Source of the DNA: Lampris incognitus
Lineage: Eukaryota > Chordata > Actinopteri > Lampriformes > Lampridae
Assembly: GCF_029633865.1 (NCBI RefSeq)
Contig: NC_079213.1
Location: 93,893,682-93,957,681, forward strand
Reading direction: 5' to 3'
Length of the DNA stretch: 64,000 bases
The position numbers and the translations under genes were made by a program. How positions within the stretch are numbered: position 1 is the stretch's first letter; each line of letters begins with the position of its first letter. Below are positions 1 to 63,657 of this stretch, piece by piece. Under the pieces are notes generated by a model. That model made no database searches. It saw nothing but the letters and a program-made list of their open reading frames with translations, and was not told where the DNA came from.

Positions 1-755
1 AGCGATCAAATTGCATCAGAATTGCCAGCTAAAATGTTGAGTTGCGGCGCATACCAGTGCTCTAACCGCATAGGGTAAAAAAAAGTGGCAATTCAGCTAA
101 TATAACATTTTTTTAAGATGCCTTGATTTGTCAACATGTTTTTCCCGAGCTGGCTCCTCAGACGAGTGCGTGAAAGAATGACACGCAAGGGAGAGAGCGG
201 TGCGTCCTGGCTTCTTCAGGCCGTTGCTCGCCATCGCTGCAACACGCTAAGAAAATGACAGTATACTAGGCTACTTTACGATCACCTATATGTGCAAGCA
301 AGACTATTAAACTTTCCAGTGAGTCTGTTGTTTGTAAACAACAGAGTCTCATATTCTCATGTTCTGCAATCATGATTTTACATTTAGAAGTTTTGTCTGC
401 TGTTTTCGCAGCTTCTTGCCAGCTAGCTTTGCAGTGCATTCTTTGCCAAGATGATGCAGTCGTATCTTCCAATAATTACAATATTACTTTTATAAGATTA
501 AAAACATGATTATCCGTGACAGCAGTGTCGAACATGTGAGGAGCCAGCTCGGGAATTTTTTTTGACAAATCAAGGCATCTTAAATCAGCAGTTGCTATGG
601 CATCTTGAATGCAAGAGTCAAATAAAAAAGGGTACTTACTTGTGAAATGTTATATTATCTGAATTGCCACTTTTTTCGACCCTGTGCGGTTAGAGCACTT
701 GCATGCGCCGCAACTCGGCATTTTAGCTGGCAATTCTAATGCAATTTGATCGCTT
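1..755. mobile_element. Foldback/MITE-like element with long terminal inverted repeats
   Basis: Positions 1 to about 165 reappear in reverse complement at about 530-755: AGCGATCAAATTGCATCAGA at the left pairs with the end near 736-755, and the AAGATGCCTTGATTTGTCAA and GAGCTGGCTCCTCA blocks also match. Arms are imperfect with small indels around a central unique stretch of about 360 bp. The left end may lie outside the window. No transposase seen. Confidence 0.8.
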
Positions 756-1769
756 TTTGGTCTACCTAAGATGGCGCCGATCAAGTTCAATTGGCCTTCA
801 TAAATTGGTGGCACGGAATTATGGGTTGCGCGATCCAGTCTTTTTTTTTTTTAGATCAGTGGCGCATAACTGTTACTGTAGTCCACTGACTTCCGGCTTC
901 TACTGCCATACCAGTTTCCTGTTTGTTGGCGTGTGCTATTAGGGTTACCAACATTCTATCCCAGGAAAACAGGACGGGAGGGCAGGAGTAATCAAGAAAA
1001 GATGGCCAGAGTAACAACCTACATGACGCTTTGTATAGGTAGCCCAGAGCCTTATATAATATTAATAATAGAAATAATAGTAATAATTATGTTATTATTA
1101 TTGTCTGCGGCATACGAAGTGGTATACTCTGTATTAAGTTGATATTTTCCCAAACAATCCATTATAGCTCGGTGGATGCCATTGGCCGTTTCATCGCTGT
1201 TTTCATAAAAACCAAGTAGTTTACGCTGCACTCCGTCAGATTAGAGTATCTACGGTACACCGGAAACATCTTCCGGTTCCCCTTGTTTGAGGCATCGGTG
1301 GCGACCGAGAAATAGACCGGCTCGTGCTCACGTTCAGTTGGAGACAGATCTTTCAGAATATCTCGTAGTTTTCAGACCAAGTACATTGGCTGTTAGCATC
1401 TCGGCTTTGGTTCTTCCACAGTGGATTTTCTTCACGGTATGGGAATCGTTAAACACTGCGCTGTTAAGCTTATTGTTACAGTGAGTCCATGCTGTTGTAG
1501 CTCAGTCCGTGTTTAACCGTACAGATGAAATCTCGCAAGCAGCAACTTTGTAGTGGTCGTGACGAAGAACTTGCTAATGCTAGATGCACCTTTAGCTTGT
1601 GTAGTGCTCTTGTGCATTTCTGTGGCATGTTGTTTCACGTCGTTTTCCCCTCCGTGGCTGATCAAAAATTCCCGACGACACAGGTTGCAGAAAACTAGCC
1701 AAAGAGCCACTGTCAGGTTTAACCCAATTATAATTCTCTTCCCACTGCGTACTGTATTGTAGCGAATTT

Positions 1770-2110
1770 GGGTGGCAGCCCGGGAACCGCCGCAGCCAGG
1801 ACGCGAACCCGGATCTCCCGCACCACGGGCAACAATATTAACCAGTCGACTAAAGGGTCCGACCTGTTACATTACCACCCCTCCCCTCCTTCGGGAAGGC
1901 TTCAGCATATCAGCTCCTTCACGCCTCTGGGCGCACGCGCTTCCGATGGCCTCACAGTCTCGCCACTCCACTTCTGACACCAATTCAGGGGGCAGTAGGG
2001 GAACCGCCACCACAGCCGTCCGGGACGCGAGCCCGTATCTCCTGCAGCGCGGGCGACAACGTTAACCAGTCGACCAATGGGTCCGACCCGCTAGCCAAGC
2101 GTTAGCGAGT
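1770..2110 (-). repeat. Two tandem tRNA-like SINE units inside the hAT-like element
   Basis: On the minus strand, 1770-1870 and 1985-2100 each contain a box-A-like TAGTCGACTGGTTAA or TGGTCGACTGGTTAA and a box-B-like GGTTCGCGTCC or GGCTCGCGTCC, about 215 bp apart. They are direct repeats of each other. Not functional tRNA genes, since the arms do not pair. Confidence 0.5.
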
Positions 2111-2193
2111 CTGTTTATCCGTGCACGTTACAGCCTTTTTTTCGGAGGGCCCGAATCGCCATCTACACTTGCGCTCATTTTTCCCAACAAGAT

Positions 2194-2233
2194 CGAGAGG
2201 AAGAGACGAGTATGTACTCGTCTCTTCCTCTCG
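2194..2233. repeat. Perfect 19-bp hairpin with 2-nt loop
   Basis: Left arm 2194-2212 and right arm 2215-2233 are perfect reverse complements around a TG loop. Confidence 0.85.
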
Positions 2234-2927
2234 TTTAGTTTTAGTTAGTTTAAAATGATGCTTCTTTCCAACTGAGCGCCACCGATCGGTATTCCCACAC
2301 AGTACACATAGGCCAAATTTGGGAAATATGTCGTCCCGTACAGGACGAACCACTTTTGCTGTAAATACGGGGCGTCCCGGCTAACACGGGACAGTTGGTA
2401 ACCCTATGTGCTATTGACAATGGCATATTTTTCGCGATGCCTGCAAGATTTACCATCGATAAATGTCAATGACATGCACAGAATTGTCGACAGACTTTCA
2501 CCGGCACCTACCAGCAAACTGGTGAAAAGTTTCAAGTTGTACATATCAAGTTACGTCCACAGTTATGAGGATGATCCTCATAATTGTGAACGTGGTAAAT
2601 CCTGCAGGCATCGCGAAAAAACTTCTGCCATTGTCAATAGCGCGCGCCAACAAACAGGAAACTGGTATGACCGCTGCAGTAGAAACCGGAAGTCAGTGGA
2701 CTATGCCCCATGCTGCTACTTAAATGTACAGATCCTGATTCCTGATGAGACTGGTGTTCTTCTGTCTGTGGGCAACCATTTTACAGCTGCTACGCGAGCA
2801 CAGGACTCATTTAGCATCGTCATTTCGAGTATCCATAAACGTTAAACCCATACAGAAGTACTGCTTATGTAGACTCAAAAGTAAAAAATGCGTTGAAGAC
2901 CTCTCCTTCTCACCTAAGATAAGTGAG

Positions 2928-3062
2928 TGTAACCAGTTATTTTCTTGCCCGGTGCGGGATTCGATATGAGGTGTATTGCACCACAAGGCGACATCACTAA
3001 CCGCTCGGCTAAAGGATTAGACCCGTTAGCTAAGGGCTAACGTGTCTTATTAGTAGTTTACT
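2928..3062 (-). repeat. Short tRNA-derived SINE (copy 1)
   Basis: On the minus strand it carries a box A (TTAGCCGAGCGGTTAGTG) and a box B (ATATCGAATCCCGC), with a 3' TAACTGGTTACA-like end. Nearly identical to 18151-18285. It lies about 150 bp upstream of the candidate first ATG of arhgef18. Confidence 0.75.
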
Positions 3063-3210
3063 TGAGTAACCCTCCCTTCGTGTTTAGATCATCTTTAGTG
3101 TATGACGGGTATTCCCTGCAGCATGTCCAGCACTGCGTTGTGCTTTAGAGCCATTTTGCAGGCTGCTGAAATCAGAGTGAAGGAATGAGCCCCCGCTCTC
3201 CACCGCGGAC

Positions 3211-3257
3211 ATGGAAACTGTTACAGATCACCGAGCTGTTGCCATTGGCGACGGCGG
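3211..3257 (+). CDS. arhgef18: Candidate first coding exon of arhgef18 (end uncertain)
   Basis: An ATG at 3211 lies in good context (G at -3, G at +4) in a locally GC-rich stretch, and the frame stays open for 67 codons. The next supported exon needs a phase-1 donor. Phase-1 GT choices here are weak: after 3256 (G|GTTTGT) or after 3337 (G|GTGGCC). The better-looking donor after 3303 (AAT|GTAAAG) is phase 0 and leads to a stop in the next exon. The exon may therefore be 5' UTR, end elsewhere, or be unrelated. Confidence 0.3.
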
Positions 3258-3555
3258 TTTGTGTCACCACGTGAACGAAGATATCTGTTTATGCAATGGA
3301 AATGTAAAGGCGCTTTCAGGGAGAGGCTGGGGCCGGGGTGGCCCCTCAGCTTTCTACCATCATCAACACATCCAGCCAAAGACGGTCATTACACCGGTGT
3401 GCCATAGCTGTTAAAATCGGCTCTGTGCCGCCTCCTTTGCATTCTTTTTCCTCACATGGCAAAGTTGGAGAATTTGCATTTCAAGTATGGCAAGTGTTAA
3501 AAATTCACATGATCAATTTTCCGACTTTCCGTTATCCATCCATTTTTTTCCCCAG

Positions 3556-57219
<53,664 letters not shown>

Positions 57220-57578
57220 ACAGCCGTTCCGATGTGCTACCCTCAGATCAGCCGTTGACAGTGAAACAGGATGCTATTCTAAGCCTCTCCAAAGGTGCTC
57301 TACCCATCAGCCGTTCGGCCCATTCGCAAGGAGTCACTTGTCAGTGATAGTGTGAGGAGGGGTTATGTGTGGGTTTACTGTGATGATAAAATGGCTCGCA
57401 AGAATCTGTAAAGGGGGCTGATGTGTCTTAGATTTGATCAGGTATCTTAGCTTAAGAAGTTGTACAGAGCTCCAGTGGTCCATGGGAGGAAGTGGAGGAC
57501 AGAGCCTTTTGTCAGAGAGAGAGAACAAAAACTCCCAAAAATCATTCCCCATTAAAAAAAATTTTTTTTTAAATCAAC

Positions 57579-57584
57579 AATAAA
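57579..57584 (+). terminator. Putative proximal poly(A) signal AATAAA
   Basis: AATAAA 360 nt after the stop codon with AT-rich surroundings (TGTATGTAATTTTG). A proximal alternative to the site at 61728. Confidence 0.35.
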
Positions 57585-59130
57585 CTGTATGTAATTTTGA
57601 AATTCCACCCATTCATCTATTTTACCACTCCTACCCCGTCTTTACTTTAAGCTCCCTTTATTTTTAATGTTACTTTTAAACCTGATATAGTAGAAAGCTG
57701 TGACAACCTGATGGAGTAGAAAGCTGTGACAAAATGAAGGCTTTTTAGAACACAAAATGCGGTTAAATGAAGTAATACCAATCCAAAGACATAAAACCCA
57801 GAGAGCTGGGGGATTGAATGGAGTCTGTGGAATTGACTGTGATAATAGAAGGGACACATACAGGGAGATACTGCTGGGGGTCAGGCTGGCTCGTGGAACT
57901 ACGGGCAGAGGGAGGCAATGCTGATGGTGCACTGATCTCACCATCTGGCTCTTAAGGACCCAGAACCACTGAGCGGGAATGAAACTGAGACCCAGAATTT
58001 ATCAAACTTATCATATGACCCCTCTCTATTTGTGAAGAAATGTTTCTTTTGCACAGTGTAAATACTTAATGCCGGATGACTGAATCAGCCTATATGGACT
58101 ATGAATTTTTTTGAAGGATGTCAGCTGTACAACTTATTTGTACTGTTGATATTTTTTTATGATTTAACTCTTATTACAGAAAACTAGAACACTGGATTGC
58201 AGCTCTTAACATTGTCACTGTTTGAATCATGACTTGATTTTCCAGGAAGGGCAGATGAGGCATTTCCTTCCAGGTTGTTCCCCCAAGAACACTTTCCATT
58301 TCAGTTAAAATAATTAAGCAGCACATATGTTGCTACAGCAAGCCATTGCTTGTTAGCTTGAGGGGTAAAACAGCTTCTTAAATGCTTCAATTTTCTGGAT
58401 CATTACCCTCTCTGGAAAAAAAAATTGTTGGAGGAGGCTCATATGTGGCAGCAGACCACAACTGATGAATGCAACATATGAAGTTGTGAGGAAGTGATCA
58501 GGACTGAAAATGTAGCCGGATGCCTTCATGCTTTTGTTGTGAATAGTTCTGCAGAATTGGTCTTTGTCTCCACTATTCCAAACAGGAGATTGCTATGGAT
58601 CAGGTTAGTACAGTATATGTACTATTGAAAACAAGCCCAGGGTGGTGTCTGCAGTCACTTAGGCATTTAAGGGCCTATCACTGCAGGCATCGGGTGGAAG
58701 GCAGATGCCTTTGACAAGTCACCTGTCCGACAAAGGGCCAATGCACACAATCCTTCACACACCATCCATACCTTATTAAGTTGATTTAGACTCTCCAATT
58801 AACTTAACTTGCATGTCTTTTGGACCATGGGAGGAAAAGGTTTGCATGATATCATACAGTACATTCATACAATCCTGTAACTGTAAAAGCCTAGTCAGAT
58901 GGTACTTAGAATTACTTAAATGGTACTTAAAATGCTTTGAAATCTCAGAGTGTAGTGTGAAAAACAACAGCCGTGATGCTGCAGGGAAATGTGAAGCTAC
59001 ACAAACGTCTGTAGTGACTTTCCCCCGAGGGCAAAACTTGAACTTTCAACTGCAACAGTATGCCCCTGAGGTACTGTCCCTAGTACCGTTTATTCTAAGA
59101 TGTCTCCAGTTGTACGAGTTTCATGCTCTT

Positions 59131-59173
<43 letters not shown>

Positions 59174-60894
59174 GGACAAACTTGGAGGTCATTTTGTGCA
59201 GATAATTGAAGCATGTAAACGTATAAGAAGTTCTTGGTTTCCAACGTCTTCATATCATTCCAAACAAGCCCCATGCTGTTAATTGAGTTACATCATCCTG
59301 ATAAATGAAAGAGTACAATTCATTATTTATTTCTTAAGCTCTTGTGGATAGAGCTTATTTGGCTGAACTAACAAATCACACATCACACATCATACACATA
59401 GTGAGCGCCATATGGCAAGTCTGTACATCTTGGAAATTCGTTCATAATGGTGTCAGTATTAATTGACGCCTCAAGGCCTTGTTGACTCTTGCTTAGTTTT
59501 AGCGTGATTGCCGACGACATTTCACCGGGCTGGTCACAAAGCATCTGAATGTTTCTTCGTGTATGTTCTTTCGTTCAGACAGACAGCTGAATTACTCTTG
59601 AAGGTGCAGTGGGCTCATAAACAACCATATTTTTTCAATATACATCTCATTTCTGTCTGTATATACCACAAGCATGATATTTATTGATTATGAATTAGAT
59701 TACAAGTCAATCTTTGGACAAGTGTTGGATCAAGGAATGGGGAAAGGGAGGATCTGAAATTAATTTAGGTTTCCCGTAGCAATTTAAAGTTTTCATTTTT
59801 TTCCATGTACAGACAGGCCATGATCACTAAGCTAGTGTGAGCTTGACAAAGATTTTCTGAGCAATTCTGTTTTAATCTGTTTCATGTATAGTATGTATAT
59901 ATGTTACCTGTTGTGCACTGTCCACCGCCTCAACTTGTTCCTATATGAAGATACCAAGGCCAGAGCTATTAGACTTCAGTTAGATGTGATCATTGGCCAA
60001 AAGTGTACATACTCGTGTGTGTGCATGCGTGCGTGTGTGCGTGTGCGTGTGTGAGTGAGTGAACTAAACGCAACGTACAGCCATGGATATGTATGTGCAG
60101 CACTCAGTGCCGAGGATAGAAGGAAATGACAGTCTTATGAACCCACAGTCACATGCCAGTGCTACGATAAAGGAAGTGAAACTCATGCATATGTAATGTC
60201 CTAGTGTGCGTTGATTTGATAGCATTGAGGTCAGGGTGCATCGTCTCTCTCCGGTACTCTCACGGTCAGTGACACCAGTGTATCGCCGAGATTATGTGGC
60301 AGTCGTTGTTCTGAATCTGAACCTTTTCAATAGGTTAACCAAAGAGACATTTGGCTGAATGGGTTGTGATGGGTCCCTTGCTATTTCCTCATATGATATG
60401 TACAATATGGTTTATAATACTGTGAGAAGTGTAAGGAAGTAAATAATGAAGCATTGCTACATTTAGTGAAAAGCCTTTCCTAGGAGGATTTGTCGAGAAC
60501 GAGTTTACAAGCATACTGCATTCGTGTTACAAGCTTGCATCACAGTTGATGTCTTACATGTGATAGGATGTTAACGTGCATCTTCATATCCAGATCACAA
60601 AAATCCAGAAATACATGAATGAGTAGTGCATTTTGAATTTTACCACACAGAAGTTATGCAGAATACCAAAACTAACATAAAATTACATTGGTTGATTCCA
60701 TGTTTAATTCTCCTGGCTAATGGCGACAACATCCTAGCTAATCTTTTCCAGGTCCCTCACTATCATGGCGTGACCTTACCTAAAGGCTGTTGTAAACAGG
60801 ATATGTTGTTGGTTCGTATACCAAGTCTTTACAAGTATGAACATGTGCACTATTTACTTGTACACATAATAACATCATAATATTAGTGTAGTTG

Positions 60895-60955
60895 AATGTA
60901 CTCTGTTTTGGGGACTGAACTGTAAATGTACTCTGTTTGGGGGACTGAACTATGA
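60895..60955. repeat. Short tandem duplication in the 3' UTR
   Basis: AATGTACTCTGTTTTGGGGA followed by CTGAACT is repeated almost exactly once more (about 31-bp unit, two copies). Confidence 0.85.
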
Positions 60956-61288
60956 AACGAATGAAATGAATGGCCTAATGGGGAGACCATTTCAGTTTCA
61001 ATAGGAATGCTTCTGAAAAGATGTGTCTCTATCGATGGGTTTCTGGATGAGGTCTTACCACAACCATTTCTGGTATGAGAGCACTTTACCTGGTTCTACT
61101 CCCAAGCGTGGGACCTGCACCTGTGGAAAATATTGGACCTTTTTACAGGAGAGATGATGCAACCTTTTGGTACCGCTGTTGTGATAGCAAACGCAAGTCT
61201 TAAATTGTCCTCTTGCTGCAATGACCTGCTTAATTCTGCACCGTGTCTTAAATTTGGGAGCCAGTCAGTCATTGTGTGTTCACACGTT

Positions 61289-61292
<4 letters not shown>

Positions 61293-61324
<32 letters not shown>
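61293..61324. repeat. (TG)n microsatellite, with (CA)n at 61418-61446
   Basis: (TG)16 followed about 95 bp later by (CA)n, so the two could pair as an inverted repeat in the 3' UTR transcript. Confidence 0.9.
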
Positions 61325-61325
<1 letters not shown>

Positions 61326-61727
61326 ATTCAAGCGAGCCGCTAACAACACAATGGAACATTCCTAAATGACTTGTCGCATTACCAGAGGTGTGTTTTGTAC
61401 ACACATTCCTGTTTGCACACACACATGCACACACACACACACACACAGTAATGTGTAAATGTATATAATCATGATCATTTTTTGTTTCCTTGGCCAATTT
61501 ACACTAGTCACTTTGGATAGTAGCATACTTGAACTGGGAAAATGAATGTTTATAATGCATATTATTGTTGTGTTTGTGAACCTTTATTTACCGAGAGCTG
61601 TCTAATGGTGTTTGTAGCACACAGTGGAAACAATGATGATTTTTGTACCATTTTATTTTATTCACTGCGAGACATTAGAGAGGCCTGTGGACACAAACTG
61701 CTGCCTTAGAGAGAGCTGACGTTTAGT

Positions 61728-61733
61728 AATAAA
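61728..61733 (+). terminator. Putative distal poly(A) signal AATAAA
   Basis: AATAAA followed about 15-35 nt later by GTTTGCCGGTGTTTTTGTTG, a GU-rich downstream element. Likely the main distal polyadenylation site of arhgef18. Confidence 0.45.
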
Positions 61734-62631
61734 AAGTTTTAAAGTTTGCCGGTGTTTTTGTTGACTTTGTAAGCTATGAGAATTTATTTTTTTCAACTGA
61801 CTTGAATCGTTTCTTTACCAAACTAAGCAAAAAAACAATCACGCACTGAATTATGTCCGTAAAAGTCAAAATGTTATTTTCAAGGATTTTCTTCTCGTTT
61901 TTCCTCTTTAACAAGTACCCAATGGTAATAACACTAAGTCATTTTGATTTTTTTTTTTCATTTTCATTCTTCGTCAAAATATTGCCGACCACCCATTCAG
62001 CAAGAACCAAAAGTGTCTAGCGGTAGCTAACGGTCTTATTGACTCTGTAAGTAGACAGCCTAATAGCGGTCTATTGCCAGACAAAGGTCTATTTTCAGGT
62101 GCTGTGGTTGAGGCTGTTCAAATCCCTGTGTAGCCATCTCTGGCAGCAGGGCAGCCGGTTCCTGTGTTATTGTTATTCTGACTGGGAAGACGTTACTGTA
62201 GTGGCCGGTTATATTGTCTGCTGTCATTAGTGGCTTTCCTCTCTCTCCTCTCAACAATTATTTTTTCCAGGCCGCCATACCCTGTGGCAGGAAGCCGCCT
62301 TTTTATTTGGTCTTTGTTTCTCTATTTCCCTCCCTCCCTCTCCATGCATTTCAACCCGTTCTCTTTCCATCTCTCTCTCTCTCTCTCTCTCTCTTCCTCT
62401 GTTGTCCACATCTCCAGCCGCCCCCCCCCCCCCAGCTCGCCTCAGTCCTGAGAGGCACATTAGGTTCTGTAGGAAGTCTTGACTGCTGGATTTCTGAGCC
62501 AGAGTCTGTCACCGCAAAGCCAAACAAACAGGAGATGCTGCAGAGATGGACCGGATGGACAGACCTCCCTGCTGTCTTGTAAAATAGCAAGCCAAATTTT
62601 AATTTAATGGTCTCCTTCTGGTGCCATGCCA

Positions 62632-63657
62632 CGGCCCATAATTCTGAAACCCCAATAGTCCGAAAAATGTCCCATTGGACCGAAAGCCCATTTGTCCGAC
62701 AGCTCGTTATCCCGAAGACAAACGCCCATTGCTCCAAAAGTACTCTCCCTGCAGTTGTTAGTGACTGCCGGTGTTGTATCCAACTCTGTTTTCCCCTAGC
62801 CAGAGTTCGATACAACACCGCTCGATTAACCTTAAATTAACCTCAGCCTAACCTTAACCTGATGCTTACCTTAACGTAACCTCAGCCTAACCTTAACCCA
62901 ACTCTTACCGTGACATAACCTTAACCTGATGCTTACCTTAACGTAACCTTAACCTAAAGCTTACCTTAACATAACCTAAACCTAACACTTACCTTGACAT
63001 AACCTCAACCTAACCTTAACCTAACACTTACCTTAACATAGCCTCAACCTAACCTTAACCTAATGCTTACCTTAATATAACCTCAACTTAAAGCTTACCT
63101 TAACATAACCTCAACCTAAAGCTTATTTTAACATAACCTCAACCTAACCTTAACCTGGCGCTTACCTTAACATAACCTCAACCTAACCTTAACCTGGCGC
63201 TTACCTTAACATAGCCTCAACCTAACCTTGACCCAACGCAGGCCTACCTTAACCTAATCGTAACCTGTTTCCATAGGGGGAAACATCTCAATGGAGAAAG
63301 AGTTCGACAAAACACCGACAAATTGCATCCAGTGTTGTTGCGAATCATTAATCTGAGTGGGCCAGGGATAAATACAAGTTGATATTTCTAGTTAAGTGGA
63401 GATGACATTCTCACAACTGCTTCTAAAGTTACACCTTATTCACTCGAATTAGTATAAAAGGTATCTTCGCGTTTGCACGTCAAAATACGCTAATGTATTA
63501 AGGGCAAAAAAACAACTGTAAGAAGGCTGTATTTTCGGAAAAACGGGCTTTCGGAGCAGTGGACTTTTGTTTTCGAGACACCGGGCTGTCCAACAAATGG
63601 ACTTCAGGTCCAATTGGACATTTTTTCTGACTATTGTAGTTTCGGAATTATGAGCCG
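62632..63657. mobile_element. Inverted-repeat element with internal satellite array
   Basis: About 110 bp at 62632-62745 (CGGCCCATAATTCTGAAACC onwards) is the imperfect reverse complement of 63535-63657 (end ...TTCGGAATTATGAGCCG). Each arm is built from 16-18-nt units containing TCCGAAA. The interior 62820-63265 is a CCTTAACC-type tandem array. No coding content. Confidence 0.75.
62820..63265. repeat. CCTTAACC-type minisatellite, G-poor
   Basis: Degenerate tandem repeats of about 39-42 bp (CCTCAACCTAACCTTAACCT followed by AACACTTACCTTAACATAA), with shorter 28-30-bp variants. The + strand has almost no G. Confidence 0.9.

Larger units (their letters stand above)
940..2406. mobile_element. Non-autonomous hAT-like DNA transposon with 8-bp target duplication
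   Basis: Ends are TAGGGTTACCAAC (940-952) and GTTGGTAACCCTA (2394-2406), 13-bp perfect inverted repeats. Flanks TGTGCTAT at 932-939 and 2407-2414 are an 8-bp target-site duplication. TIRs starting TAGGG and 8-bp duplications are characteristic of hAT elements. About 1.47 kb; no recognisable transposase. Confidence 0.8.
880..2705. mobile_element. Foldback element interrupted by a hAT-like insertion
   Basis: Left arm 880-940 (AGTCCACTGACTTCCGG through CAGTTTCCTGTTTGTTGGCG) is the reverse complement of 2640-2705. The arm continues on the far side of the insertion at 2407-2453 (GACAATGGC, TCGCGATGCCTGCA) pairing with 2596-2645. Removing 940-2406 leaves an approximately 365-bp element with arms of about 105 bp. 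Confidence 0.75.
57220..61750 (+). other. arhgef18: arhgef18 3' UTR (extent inferred) and downstream sequence
   Basis: No coding exon is seen after the stop. An AATAAA at 57579-57584 offers an early poly(A) site. A second AATAAA at 61728-61733 is followed by a GT-rich stretch (61746-61768), a good distal poly(A) signature. The interval is AT-rich and unique-looking apart from short (CA)n/(TG)n runs, and may be a 4.5-kb 3' UTR. Confidence 0.5.

Noticed and set aside
2928..3062. Genuine tRNA gene
   Set aside because: Box A and B are present but no acceptor-stem pairing or anticodon arm closes, and a near-identical copy lies at 18151; it is a SINE.
3300..3310. Donor AAT|GTAAAG for the candidate first exon
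   Set aside because: Phase 0 joining to 3556 leads to a TAG after about 21 codons.
62214..62582. Open frame downstream of the 3' UTR as a next gene
   Set aside because: Low-complexity Leu/Ser/Pro from CT-rich DNA; no domain, splice structure or neighbouring exon.
62820..63265. Interstitial telomeric repeat
   Set aside because: The array does not contain runs of TTAGGG/CCCTAA; the similarity is only in short AACCT words.
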